A DNA stretch of 64,000 bases from Rosa chinensis (GCF_002994745.2 NC_037094.1:25273001-25337000); one strand, 5' to 3'; positions 47,101 to 57,580 are shown, counted from the stretch's first letter. Notes: generated from the letters alone by a model not told the origin. Numbers and translations are program-made.

Positions 47101-47545
47101 AATAATTATGCGATCATTCATTGGGAAAGGGCATATCTCCAAAATTACAGTAAGTATTTAACTTAATTGCGATAGTTTATCATCAAATATCAAGATTTTA
47201 ATTGCCGTTTCAAAAAAAAAATCAAGATTTTAATTGCCTTCATTTGACAACAGAGTATTACACTATTACGGTTAATTAACACACGTACACTTTAACACAA
47301 TAAACAGTATGGTAGGGTCAAAACACGTTTGTTACGTTCGTGAACTTTAATTTTGTTTTTAAGAAATTTTGAGTGATTTAAAAAATTGTGGTTTTAGTGG
47401 GACCTCCAAATTTAATATTTGAACCTCCATTTTTTTATATAATTATCAATAGACTTTGTCAAGTCATATGAAAAAACAAATAAGGACAAAGAGAAAAAAA
47501 AGAAAAAAAAAGTTACTCTTCTTACCTCCCCAAATATAAATATTC
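47101..47545. other. Intergenic, AT-rich
   Basis: No coding frame. A short near-duplicate (aaaaaatcaagattttaattgcc-like, split around 47190 and 47220) suggests a small local duplication. Confidence 0.4.
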
Positions 47546-47733
47546 TGTTAAAAGAAAAACACGTTATATGTTTTCATCAAAGTAACTGACGAGAGAGAAT
47601 TAGGGAATTAGCGGTTACAGCTCAATCATCCATTATTGTAATTGCTATTACCATTGTAATCCTCACCCTATATAACGGGACTATCTAATGAAATGAGTAT
47701 ACTAATTTCCCATTTTACTTTTACACGTTCTCA
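47546..47733 (+). repeat. Left LTR of the TRIM-like element
   Basis: Contains TTAGCGGTTACAGCTCAATC and CACCCTATATAACGG, both repeated in the right copy with a few substitutions. Confidence 0.85.
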
Positions 47734-48464
47734 GCACGCTCAGAGCCAATAGCCAAGAAAAAAAGAGACAAAAACCCTAGATTTTCTTTTTCTTTTTCCT
47801 GTCGACACTAGAAGAAAACAAAACCAGAAAAAATCCAAATCTGTCAAGCCGAGCGTCTGTCCTGCACGCACCAAGCAACTCTCGCTTCAGTCAGCCAACG
47901 ACAGCCTTGGCCCATGTTTGTCCTCCTGTCCAACTTTGTTAAATAGGCTCACGTGCGCAGTTTTCTTAGCCCACCAAATCAACAGGCCCATCAGAAGCCC
48001 AAAAAAATCATCGTTACGCACGCCTGCATCAACACGTGCGTGCGCTAGGATCGTTTTCATTGTTTTCTCAAAACCAAGTATGTCTTTTATTTATTTGATT
48101 TCATAATCCGGTAAATCTAATTATTTACAATTAGAACTTTTGAGCATGTATGGTTAGATAATATTGATCATTTTAGCATGCCCTGTTATTTTATTTATGT
48201 TTTATTATTCATAGAAATTTGAGCATGCTATATTATTGCTGTTATTTTATTGTTACTTGGCAAGATTTTTAGTGAGGCAACAATTCATGCACCATTTTGT
48301 CTTGGTTCCTTGACCCAAAGCACCAAAATCAGCTAAAATTGTCCCACTTATCCCAGTAACAAATTTTTATTCCCACTAGCCCAATTTGAGGTAAAATAAC
48401 AATTTTGCCCTTAACCTAATTAAATAACTATTATCATGCCACTCTCTCTCATCCCTCCAATTTG

Positions 48465-48498
<34 letters not shown>

Positions 48499-48662
48499 CT
48501 CTGATCTGCACTCTCTCTCTGTATCTCTCTCTCTTTCTCTGCCATGGCAGCTCCGGAACCGGAGGATGACGCCCATATCTCCTTCCTCCCCTTCCCTTTA
48601 GATCTGCGCCTCCTATCTTTCTCTCCCTCTGAAACTGTTCGATCTTTAGTATAGAAGAAGCC

Positions 48663-48800
48663 ATGGCGGAGCCAGAAGAGATACCAGGGGCATCGCTTAT
48701 GGAGAAGATCTACTCCCAGTGCCGCTCGTCGTCGTCATCTTCCGACGATGACAAGCCGTCGAAGAAGGCCGATGATGTCAAGCACAAGGCTGACATGTAG
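48663..48800 (+). pseudogene. Reticulon-like N-terminal fragment captured by element 2 (tentative)
   Basis: A 45-codon frame reads MAEPEEIPGASLMEKIYSQC, then RSSSSSSDDDKPSKKADDVK, then a short tail and TAG. The order acidic start, LMEKI, poly-Ser, DDDKPS resembles the N-terminus of plant reticulon-like B proteins (ER-shaping membrane proteins), which next contain the reticulon hydrophobic hairpins; these are absent here. The GC-rich CT-flanked sequence upstream (48540-48660) would be the captured leader. The short, low-complexity match leaves room for another source gene. Confidence 0.5.
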
Positions 48801-49324
48801 AATCTGGAGGTTTTCTTTTCCCGATCTAATTAAGGAGAATATGCATGAGAATTTTGAATATATTGTATCAGAAAGATCTCATATTGTTTTAATTTTAATG
48901 TATTAGCGTTGTTTTGATTATCTTGTTGGCTATTATGTGCCTGTTAGGTTGTATTGATCCTCATTGTTATAAAATTATGGGGATTGGATTAGCACATTCT
49001 ATGGATTTCCAAGGTTTCGGTAGGCCACTGCAGTTTTGTTTTTTTTGAGAATGGTAGGTCACTAAAGGTTGGTTGCTTTTTTCTAGAAGATTTTTTGTGC
49101 TATATGAATTGAATTGAATCGGAATGGAATAATAGTTGTAGTTGTTGTCTTCTCTCGTTTCCTACTTTGGTGATGTGTGTATTGCATTCTCTGTTGGAAG
49201 GTGGTTGTTTAGGTTGTGTGCATTTGTTTTTTTCCGTCTAAGATCGAGCACGTCTTGACCCTCTCTCTCTCTTCCTTTTTTTTTTTGGGTAAAATGTGGG
49301 TACAAGGCCTAGAAGGAAAGGGGG

Positions 49325-49715
49325 ATTTGGAGGGTAATAAAGGTCTATTAGGAGGCAATACAGGTTTATTGAAGGTCTATTGGGGGGCAATAGACGTCTA
49401 TTAGGGGGCAACAGATGTCTATTGGGAGGCAATACGTTTTTGAATTGATGTAATTTCCCTGTTTATTTTTCTGTAATCAAAGTTTTATTTGTTTAAATTT
49501 ATGGAGATTAGTTCTCATTCTGGCGATTGAAAGTCTTATTGGAGGGCAATACATGACTGATAGTCTTCTATTGGGGGGCAATAGACGTCTATTGGAAGGC
49601 AATACATGGCTGATAATCGTCTATTGGGGGCCAATAGACGTCTATTGGGAGCAATAGACTATTGGGTGGGGCAATAGACGTCTACTGCCCCTCTATTGGG
49701 GGCAATAAACATTTT
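49325..49715. repeat. Array of G-loop palindromes in element 2
   Basis: About ten units of GTCTATTG-G(3-5)-CAATAGAC type. The best, at about 49376-49397, is an 8-base perfect inverted repeat around five Gs; others lie near 49331, 49397, 49418, 49531, 49565, 49587, 49617, 49638 and 49655, some degenerate on the right arm. Confidence 0.9.
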
Positions 49716-50097
49716 CGGTGAGTTTTTCAGAAAATTCCGGTGGGCGGCAGCTGGTGACCTGAATCCGGCCAATCCGGCGAAAGTTGGCCAGATTCCGACT
49801 GTAGGTGACCGGACTCCGGCGGCCGGTGACCGGGCTCCGGCAAAGTCTCCTATGGTTTCTCTCTCTTCCATTTTTTTTCTCTCTCTCTAAGTAACAAAGG
49901 GGTGAGGGTAAAATGGTATTAAAAAGAATTAAAAAACAAACAAAAAAATCTTAATGGGGTATTAGGGAAGACATCCTTAGAGTGTTTTGGGTAAGAGAGA
50001 ATTAAAAAAACTTAATGGGGTAAGTGGAAAAAAAATCTCTAAAAAATGGTGTAAATGGACAAAATCCCTTTTGTCTTTGACTTGGCACCATGGGGAG

Positions 50098-50293
50098 TGT
50101 TAAAGGAAAAATATGTTATGTACCTTCATCAAAGTAACTGACGAAGAGGAAATTAGAGAATTAGCGGTTACAGCTCAATCATCCATTATTGTCATTATTG
50201 TAATTGCTATTACTATTGTAATCCCCACCCTATATAAAGGAACTATCTAATGAAATGAGCAAACTAATTTCCCATTTTACTTTTACACATTCA
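50098..50293 (+). repeat. Right LTR of the TRIM-like element
   Basis: Same landmarks as the left copy (TTAGCGGTTACAGCTCAATC, CACCCTATATAAAGG), with a small insertion that repeats ATTATTGT. Confidence 0.85.
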
Positions 50294-51363
50294 CCGATCT
50301 GCTTAATTTTCTTTCAGGGGTTTTCGAGAAACAAGCATTCTTCATTCATTGAGCTTTCTGGGCAAGTTTGAGCTTGCTGGGTTTGTGACCATGTAATTGC
50401 CATTCATGTTCTGAACTTTCTAGACATTCTCCATCTCTGGTTTGCTTTCTCTCGATTCTTCTCATTGTTTTGTGATTGATTTGGAAGGTTTTGGGCTTTT
50501 GTTGAGTTTTAGGTTTTGGTTTTGCAGAGGAGACTTCATGCTTGTTCTCGCGGTGGTCAAGACATTCGATTCTGTGTTCTCTGCCGATGAAGGTTTCTGT
50601 AGCTTGAAGCTGGTCAGTAACTTCAAATTTGTTTATTTGTATATTATGAATTGGTCAACAGAGATTAGATTAATTTCAATCTTGGGTCTTGGGGATTGAG
50701 ATTTGAGAGCATGTGAATGGTGGGCAAGTTGATCTTGGTTTTCAAGGTTTCTGATCTTGGTTTATATGCTTACAACAGGCTTCCTTCCGAGTTAATGGCG
50801 TTAATGGTGAGTCACTATGACTAAATTCTTTGTTTTCTGTTTGGGTCCTGTGAATTTTGGGTCTTCAATTTTAAGGGTTTATGGTAATTGATCGAAAATT
50901 GAATTATAGATGGGTGGAGATTCGGGGATATCTGCTTGAATGAGATTCAGAATGTAGATTTGTGATATGGTTGCAGAACATCTGTGGAGAAGAATTACAA
51001 AGAATTCATATACAGAAGGTGAGGAAAGATCTCTTGGTGTATACTTTCTTTTGGTTATCTTACCTTCTATCGGTTGGTTGCAGAACTTGGAAGCAAGGTA
51101 CGGTAGTCAAATTGGTTAGAGGAATTCATTTGCACTTTCATATAATTAAATGACTCTAACTTGTCAAATTGTCTCCGTAATTGTTTGCTCTTGTTGATTG
51201 CGGTCTCTTTTCATACTAGTATCAATGTCATACACAACAACCTTAAATTACAGAACTAGATATACCAGTTTGACACTTCAGATTAGCGTGTTAGTTTTTT
51301 TACTATATATCAGCTATCTGTGTACTCGATCTTATTTGGGATTGACTATTATTGGGTAGGCAG
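50294..51363. other. Intron-like and leader-like sequence before the gene-fragment cluster
   Basis: T-rich plus-strand sequence with several TTGCAG/TTTCAG acceptor-like sites and short exon-like islands (about 50527-50620 and 50975-51110). None encodes a product I can name, except a possible NLEARYG segment (about 51086) that may belong with the DUF632 fragment downstream. Confidence 0.4.
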
Positions 51364-51527
51364 GTGAGCTCATGAAATTTGAGTACCAAAAGAAGGTCGC
51401 GTCGCTGAGCAAGCTAAAGAAATGCAGTACTAACTCAGAAGCATTGGAGAAATCAAGAGTAGCAGTGAGTCATCTGCATATAAGATACATAGTTGACATG
51501 AAATCCATGGACCCAACAGTATCAAAG
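51364..51527 (+). pseudogene. DUF632 / NRG2-like exon fragment
   Basis: A single exon with a good acceptor (GGCAG|GTGAGC) and donor (AAAG|GTAAAC) encodes GELMKFEYQKKVASLSKLKK, then SEALEKSRVAVSHLHIRYIV and DMKSMDPTVSK. This is the conserved coiled-coil exon of plant DUF630/DUF632 proteins (NITRATE REGULATORY GENE2 family, linked to nitrate signalling). The exons that should follow (LRDEQLYPKL block) are absent downstream. A gene fragment, not a gene. Confidence 0.8.
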
Positions 51528-52109
51528 GTAAACTCTTTACTTTCAGCTTGTTGCAGGGTGAGTTTGCAGTGTACTCATATTTGACATTCTTTGGTTGTGA
51601 TTTTGTCTGTGGTTGGAGTCTTTTAACTTTGCACCTGGTAATTACATTTCTAGATGAGCAATTTCAAACAGGTTATTATAATTTAATAGAGGAAATTGAA
51701 TTTGATAACATCGAACTAGATTCTATTAATTTTGTTTTACTTTTTGGTGACATTGGGTTTTTGGATTTGGTTTGTTTGATCTTCCATTGTGGAAATTGAG
51801 AATATGGGTTTGCTTTTTTGCTTCATTGTTCATGCTTTTGGTGATAAGGGTGTTAATTTGTTTATTATTGTTTGTTTGTTTGATATGCAATTGGTGGTGG
51901 CAAATTTTGAAGGTATCAAAATATATATAGACTTCTTCATCTGAGTTGTTAGTTCGACATACATTAATAAGTGATTTGGACTATTTCATGGAGTGTGAAA
52001 TATGGTAAAAAGGTCTCCATCAATCTGGTAGTTCATTTTACATTTGATTGTTAGTGATGATGCATTTGATTGTTTGCTACATTCTCTAGAACCGTATGGA
52101 AGCAAAAAC

Positions 52110-52245
52110 GGTGGTGAATTAGTAGAAGATGAAGAGGAGGAAAAAGAGGATCATTCTGAACTGGTTGCCCTTCCTTCTCATGGGTATGAAGTTTTCATTG
52201 GTGCCCTTCCTCAAGATGCCTCAGAACAAGTGTTGAGGAAGGGCA
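52110..52245 (+). pseudogene. hnRNP-Q-like (LIF2-type) RRM-protein fragment
   Basis: The frame GGELVEDEEEEKEDHSELVA then LPSHGYEVFIGALPQDASEQ corresponds to the acidic segment and the first strand (RNP2, EVFIGGLP) of RRM1 in plant hnRNP-Q-like proteins such as LIF2. The rest of the RRM, including RNP1, is missing, and the frame runs into unrelated sequence ending at 52283. Non-functional fragment. Confidence 0.75.
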
Positions 52246-53248
52246 ACTACTTCAATCACACTACTTCCATCCTATCACTTTAAATCTCTATACCAGTATC
52301 ATAGAGCAGCTTCTCTAAACAACAAATCCTTCATCCTCAGCAAGAAGTTCGTCAAAGCTTACATTCCAGGTACGCCTGCTCAAGGAAGCTACCACTTCTT
52401 CTTCTTGCGTTGCGTGTTTTCAGTTCTGTTTATTGCTTGCATTTTGGATTAGTAAAGTAATTCCTTGAGTTTGCTAAATTTCTGCTTTCGAATTACATAT
52501 TGTTACAGCTTCCTTGCTGAAATAAGATTCATTTATGGAAATTGGTAAATTTCATGGACAGATTTTTCTGTTTTTTTGTCTTCATGTAATGTTGATATCT
52601 ATGTTCGCATTTACTCATCACTGTATACAAGTATTGGTTGCCATGATATAGCTAATCATTGCCCCTCAGGTTTGGTTGCCACAAGTATTATCCAAATATT
52701 ACAGGATGTGATGCACCTCATGAGTTGGGTTTCAATTATGAGTATCCTGTAAGATTAGGCATGCTGCTTTATGTAATAGTCAAAATATAGATAACTAGCT
52801 AAATAATTGGTCATTTTTTTTTGTAATTGGGATTTTCTTAATACTTTAATTTGGTACTGTAATTTGATCTACCTAAATGAGTTTATGCGTCGAATTGTGT
52901 GGAGGCCAATGGCAGTTGATTGCAAAAAATGAATATTGTTGTATTCAAATATTGAAGCTCCAAAAAAAAATATTGTGAGCTTTTTGGTACTTGCATGACT
53001 GGAATTTGTTCTGCTGTGTGCTTTTTAATGTATCAACATCTGCATTGATTGTATTTGATTATTTTCAGGATAATGTTTCTTTTAACGGGGCTAAATGGAT
53101 TATATTTTCAATGTGGTTGCAGGAATCACTGTTGCAAATTCTGCCCAAACAAGGAATGATTGTCCACACAAGTATTGCAGGTTTGTCGCTTTCTTTTGAT
53201 TCTTTATTGCAAAAATTCATCTATTGGTAGCCAACTCATGTAACGAAA

Positions 53249-53352
53249 TGTAGACTGAGGTGGGTGAATTATTTGAGGCCAGACCTTAAGAAGGGGTAGA
53301 TAACTCATGAAGAGAGCATAATTCTAGAGCTGCATGCTAGGTCGGGGAACAG
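53249..53352 (+). pseudogene. R2R3-MYB DNA-binding exon fragment
   Basis: Encodes CRLRWVNYLRPDLKKG, a TAG, then ITHEESIILELHARSGNR, ending at a splice donor (AACAG|GTAAAT) at the canonical R2R3-MYB intron position. It spans the end of R2 and the first half of R3. The stop and replacement of the R3 Trp by Ser (RSGNR for RWGNR) show it is dead. No WSKIA/LPGRTDNEIKN exon is found downstream. Confidence 0.85.
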
Positions 53353-54159
53353 GTAAATATTCTTCTTCACTTCTTCTTCTTAGTGTGTACTAGTACATTC
53401 ATTAAAGCCTTTTGGATCTTCCTCTATTTGTTATTTCAATTTTAATTAGATTACTTATATGCCTCAATCTTGAATGATGTTATAAAAAAATTGGCAATTT
53501 CAATTTTAATGCCTCAATTTCAATTTTACTCTCTGTATTTCTCATGTAGTGATGGCTCCATCAACGGCTTCTATTATTATCCTAATAGCAGGTAGCTTTC
53601 CTTCATTGTGTTGTTGGTCTATGAATTTGACGTATTGTAACTCTTTGCTTTGTTCAAAATATAGAATGCTATTGATTTCTTCTATTTATGCTCAGGAAGT
53701 AAACTATCACTTTTAATACCATTCACCGTTTTCTGGGTTTACTTTTTCACCTCATTATTACATTGCAACTTATTGACTGAAATGCTATTTGAACCAACCT
53801 GCAACCCGTTCCAGAAGCTTGAGTTGAAATCCACCAATGAGGGAAGATGAGGATTATGCTAGCTAGTTTAGCATTATGCTACTAGGTTTTTGTCTTAGAT
53901 TAGATTAGGGTGCATGCAACAATGGCAGTAATTAAAATCGGTTAATGTAAAGGCTAGCATGCTAGCTAGTTTAGTGTTATGCTACTGATGGGAATGTAAT
54001 TTGGTGGGTTAATTGATGCAATGAAGAATTTGCTGATTTCAGATCTTATAATTAATATGCCTTTTTGATGACTAGTGTGTACAGAATGAGGTTTGCTATG
54101 ATTCAAATCCAACGAATGCAGGTTTATGATATGTTGTATCACAAATATAGTAACAACAT
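53353..54159. other. Sequence between the MYB fragment and the CACTA-like end
   Basis: No named gene. Short exon-like islands occur. Two copies of a GCTAGCTAGTTTAG-like phrase around 53860 and 53960 form a small local duplication. Confidence 0.4.
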
Positions 54160-54370
54160 AAAACTGAAGTTTATTTCACTATCAAACAACAGAGATGCCT
54201 TTAACAGACAACAGAAAACTGAAGTTCAATTCACTATCAAACTACATAATACTTTTACGAGACAACAGAAAACTGAAGTTCAATTCACTATCAAACAACA
54301 GAAATACTTCTAACAGACAACATTAAACTGAAGTTCAATTCATTATCAAACAACAGATTGTCAAACAAGT
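54160..54370. repeat. Tandem repeat, period about 55 bases, four copies
   Basis: Copies begin at 54160, 54215, 54269 and 54324 with AAACTGAAGTTCAATTCA-type starts and contain CACTATCAAACAACAG and ACAGACAACA. The ACAGACAAC words resemble diverged versions of the subterminal motif further right. Confidence 0.9.
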
Positions 54371-54653
54371 CTTTATTTTGGTAACTTCAGACAACATATA
54401 TATGTTTTCTTATTTGTTTTCAGACGACAGAGGTTTAATTAAAACTGTAGTTTGTACCTCATTTCAACAACATTAATGTGTTGTTGTATGAGATTAGTAA
54501 CTACAGAAAGTTCCAAATCCTTCAAAGTTGGGTTATTCAGACGACAGAGCCTTGCGAAACTTCTGTAGTCTGAGTGAGGACAGACGACAGAGGATATCTG
54601 TCGTCTGATGCCATAAGAGATGACAGCTGGATACACTACATATAATTTGCATA

Positions 54654-54719
54654 TCAGACGACAGATTATATTAGGGTTTAGGCAACCCCTCCTAAACCCT
54701 ATTATATCTGTCGTCTGAA
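54654..54719. repeat. Long inverted repeat near the CACTA-like end
   Basis: Two arms of about 28 bases (TCAGACGACAGAT...TAGGGTTTAGG and its near-perfect complement) surround an 8-base spacer CAACCCCT. The element could form a strong hairpin here. Confidence 0.9.
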
Positions 54720-54740
54720 GCTATTATTGGCATAGTGCAA

Positions 54741-55198
54741 CCCCTCTGATTAATTTTGGTGAAGGAGGGACCTACTTATAAGAGAGCAATATCATGTGAT
54801 TTTGATTCATTCTTCTTCTTGTGGTTGAAGATACATATAAAAAGTAGAGTAACAGATTGTTGTATCTTATGTTCAAGGGTGTTTTGGTAAAAGGAGGTCT
54901 AATTAGTTTTTCAAGTATTCTAAAAAGTAAATTAGAGGTGTACTAAGTATGAGAGGTCCAAGTAGCAAATTTGAAAGTCCAACTAGTACCACCATTTTCC
55001 AAATAAGAACCAAATTTCTTTGACTTATCTATGAGTGATTTCAACATTAATTTCGTACATTGGTGTGAGTAGCTGGTCAATATGCTTTTGAAGTAACTTA
55101 TGAGAAAAACCTTGCATGGTCTGAATAATCTTGGATTTGAGCTAAGAAGATTCTCTATTTATACATTTAATAAAAATTTCTTTGTTATGTAAAAGTAC
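54741..55198. other. Intergenic, no feature recognised
   Basis: AT-rich, no supportable coding frame or repeat boundary. Confidence 0.4.
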
Positions 55199-55732
55199 TA
55201 GGGGTGTAAACGAGCAGAGCCGGAGCGAATACCAAGGTGATCATGTTCGGCTCATTTGGTTTTTATCGAGCTCGAGCGGGGCTAAAACTTGAATTTTTTT
55301 TTTCCATGCTCAAGCTGGCTCGGCTTGAATATTTTTCTTAAGCCTGAGCTGAGCTCGGCTCGACTCGATTTATTGGACGAGTTCGAGCTTGAATATGTTC
55401 GGCTTGGTTCATTTGACTTTAAATTTAAAAAATAAAAAAAGAAAGAAAATTTAAAATAGTAAACCAAATTTGCATTTATTGTTCTTTATTGTAATATATT
55501 TTACTTAAATTCTCATATTCTCTTCCAATTGAAAAGGAAGGTAATAAAAAGAATTAAATATTTGAGATTTAAAAATTTTTATTTTTATTTATACTATAAA
55601 TTTTCAGGAGTCGAGTTTTAACAAACGAGTCGAGCTTTAACAAATTAGAGCTACTCATGAAAAATAAGAATATATAAAATCGAGCCGAATACGAGTCGAA
55701 CACGAGCTATATCGAGCCTATTTACAGCCCTA
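55199..55732. mobile_element. hAT-type MITE (534 bp)
   Basis: Ends TAGGGGTGTAAACGAG and, inverted, TAGGGCTGTAAATAGG are a good terminal pair. The interior is rich in CGAGCTCGAG/CGAGTCGAG words near both ends. The right flank is tgtaaaac; a similar tgtaaaag lies three bases before the left end, so the 8-bp duplication is imperfect. Confidence 0.75.
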
Positions 55733-56110
55733 TGTAAAACAATGAATCATTATAAATTTTGATTATTCTTACCCAAAAAGAATAACACCGTATTTATTAG
55801 TCAAGAATATTTAGATATCAATAGACGATGGAAGGAGAGATTTTTCTTCTTTATCTATACTATTATTAAGAGAAGAGAATTTGCTCTCCAAAACAGAATT
55901 TTTTTACCAATTTAACCTTTTATATATGAAAAAACAATGAAATATAATTAATCAATAAGGATAATATGGTAAATTGCAAAATAGGAAGAAAAAAAAATTT
56001 AAAGCAGAAAATGTGATAATTGTAAGGGAAGTTTTTCCAATGCTTTAACTTCTCTCCACACACATAGTTATGGAAACGATCCCAAATATTCTTACCATAA
56101 AGATGCACTT
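55733..56110. other. Intergenic, upstream of the inhibitor gene
   Basis: AT-rich region with no coding frame; presumably contains distal promoter sequence of the gene at 56218. Confidence 0.4.
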
Positions 56111-56116
56111 TATGTA

Positions 56117-56126
56117 TGTATATATA
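56117..56126 (+). promoter_or_regulatory. Putative TATA box of the invertase/PME inhibitor gene
   Basis: TATATATAC-like sequence about 95 bases upstream of the ATG, a normal position allowing a leader of about 65 bases. Confidence 0.5.
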
Positions 56127-56217
56127 CGTCTCTTTGTGTTTATGTTTAACACAACTCTCCTCTAAAATAACTGATCACTCTGGGATCTCTGATCTTAGCT
56201 AGTCTCTACTTCTCACA

Positions 56218-56736
56218 ATGAGGTATCTGATCTTCCTCGTTACTTTTCTCGTGCTCTGTCACAGCACAATGGGAGATGATCTCGTCCAACAAACTTGCAA
56301 GAAAGCCTCAGATGCTGATAAAAACTTGAACTACAACTTTTGTGTCTCAGCCCTTGAGGCCAGCCCGAAAAGCAAGGGTGCAGACCTCGCAGGACTAGCT
56401 GGCATTGCACTTGACCTTACCACAGCGAAGGCGACAAGCATCAAGTCTACCATTTCAAAGCTCTTGAACGATCCAAAAGTTGACAAGCCTGCGCTACAAG
56501 ACTGCGAAGAACTCTATTCAGGTGCCACTGATGACCTGCAAGCAGCCACCAATGCTTTCAAGTCCAGTGATTATGGTACAGCCCTTACACATCTGAGTGC
56601 TACCTTGAATGCACCTGATACTTGTGAAACCGGGTTCCAAGAGAGGAAAGCAGTGTCTCCTTTGAGCAAGGACGACGGTGACTTCGCTCAGTTGAACATC
56701 ATATCTCTTGCCTTTATCAACCAATTGCGTGGTTGA
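56218..56736 (+). CDS. Secreted invertase/pectin methylesterase inhibitor (PMEI domain)
   Basis: Intronless 172-aa protein. Residues 1-19 (MRYLIFLVTFLVLCHSTMG) form a signal peptide. The rest is a four-helix-bundle PMEI domain with the four conserved cysteines at 27, 42, 96 and 136 in the family spacing (QQTCKKASD, YNFCVSAL, LQDCEELY, PDTCETGF). Family members bind and inhibit either cell-wall/vacuolar invertases or pectin methylesterases in the apoplast; sequence alone does not decide which, but the TCKKASDADKNLNYNFC style is close to proteins annotated as putative invertase inhibitors. Length and start are normal. It is an isolated intact gene among transposons. Confidence 0.92.
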   Translation: MRYLIFLVTFLVLCHSTMGDDLVQQTCKKASDADKNLNYNFCVSALEASPKSKGADLAGLAGIALDLTTAKATSIKSTISKLLNDPKVDKPALQDCEELYSGATDDLQAATNAFKSSDYGTALTHLSATLNAPDTCETGFQERKAVSPLSKDDGDFAQLNIISLAFINQLRG

Positions 56737-57366
56737 CGTTTATTTTTACTATCAAAGTTTGAAATTTCATCTTCTTTGACCTACCTTGTTATCACAAAGG
56801 AAAGAAGATGTAACGTTTAAACAACGTAAGTACGTTGAATAATATATCTTACCCTTAATTAAGTTTCTTGGCTTTTGTTATGCAACCTCTTAACGTTATG
56901 AGGCAAGATATGGACGTTTTTTTTACCATGCTTATTTGACACGTTACGTCTTAGAGTTGTCTATTTTTTTGAGTTGGACCTTATTACCTGCACTACCCCA
57001 AATTCCCCCCTAGCTGGCCTTTCCATATGTAGTTAGGTACTTATTGGTGCCAAGTTCTACCGATATGTCCGTATATATGTAAAACGAAGTTAGACGCTTG
57101 TGATTGACATTAAAATTTCTTTCAAAATTTAGAGGATGAGACAATTATTTACCAGCCTATATATTATACGGTCACAATTAAGCTGTGCAAAAGCAGCCTG
57201 TGAATAACAAATGCATGGGGCGTTGCCAGGTTTGTGAGGTGCAACTTTCATGTGCTAAGCCAAAAGAACATATATATGTTAATTGTGTGGAACAGTTTGT
57301 TAAAATCATCCCCCATGTGTAGCCCTAATATCAAAATAGTTGAAACCTTTGACACACATACAGTAC

Positions 57367-57369
<3 letters not shown>
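56737..57369. other. 3' flank of the inhibitor gene, no further gene
   Basis: AT-rich, probably containing the 3' UTR. No other coding frame supported. Confidence 0.45.

Positions 57370-57410
<41 letters not shown>
57370..57410. repeat. (AT)n microsatellite
   Basis: About 40 bases of perfect alternating TA. Confidence 0.97.
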
Positions 57411-57459
57411 GATTGTAGAGGAGGAAATTGAGATCATGGATAATTAATTTGATAATTTC

Positions 57460-57580
57460 AAAGAATTTGCTATTTAAATTAATTGAGATTGTGGAGGAAC
57501 CTAATGCTAACAATAAAGCATTCATGATCAGTACGATGAGCCACTCTCAGAATCACCGAGTGCAAGTGATGACTGATGAG
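57460..57580. repeat. Copy 1 of a 120-bp dispersed duplication
   Basis: AAAGAATTTGCTATTTAAAT through CATTCATGATCAGTACGATG to CAAGTGAT recurs at 58590-58706 with a few small indels. Copy 2 lies inside a MITE, so the sequence was probably copied into it. Confidence 0.9.

Larger units (their letters stand above)
48304..50068. mobile_element. Mutator-like element 2 (Pack-MULE type) inside the TRIM
   Basis: A perfect 9-bp target duplication, ttttgtctt, lies at 48295-48303 and 50069-50077, diagnostic of Mutator-like transposition. The ends share an inward CCCACTTA(T/C)CCCA(G)T-type block with each other and with element 3. The left end (GGTTCCTTGACCCAAAGC) matches the right end of element 3 over about 140 bases. 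The interior contains CT/GA tracts, a reticulon-like coding fragment and ten or so G-loop palindromes. No transposase. Confidence 0.88.
47546..50293 (+). mobile_element. Small LTR retrotransposon (TRIM-like) interrupted by a Mutator-like element
   Basis: Two direct repeats of about 190 bases, 47546-47733 and 50098-50293, both start TGTTAAA and end near TTACAC(G/A)TTC(T)CA, with a shared TATATAA promoter motif and high identity. After the left repeat, CTCAGAGCC resembles the 3' part of the tRNA-Met primer-binding site. Purine-rich GGGGAG precedes the right repeat. Removing the element at 48304-50068 leaves an interior of about 600 bases with no gag-pol, as in TRIMs. The outer 5-bp flanks (tattc, ccgat) do not match, so ends may be slightly off or the element rearranged. 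Confidence 0.75.
54160..54737. mobile_element. CACTA-like transposon terminus with subterminal repeats
   Basis: Read from the right end on the minus strand the sequence starts CACTATGCCAATAATAG, the CACTA terminal motif, followed by repeated TTCAGACGACAG / CTGTCGTCTGA units in both orientations (54419, 54537, 54584, 54599, 54654, 54708). Such subterminal arrays bind CACTA transposases. The right flank is CAA (54738-54740). I did not find the partner left end, so the element may be truncated or may extend left over the gene-fragment cluster. Confidence 0.65.
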
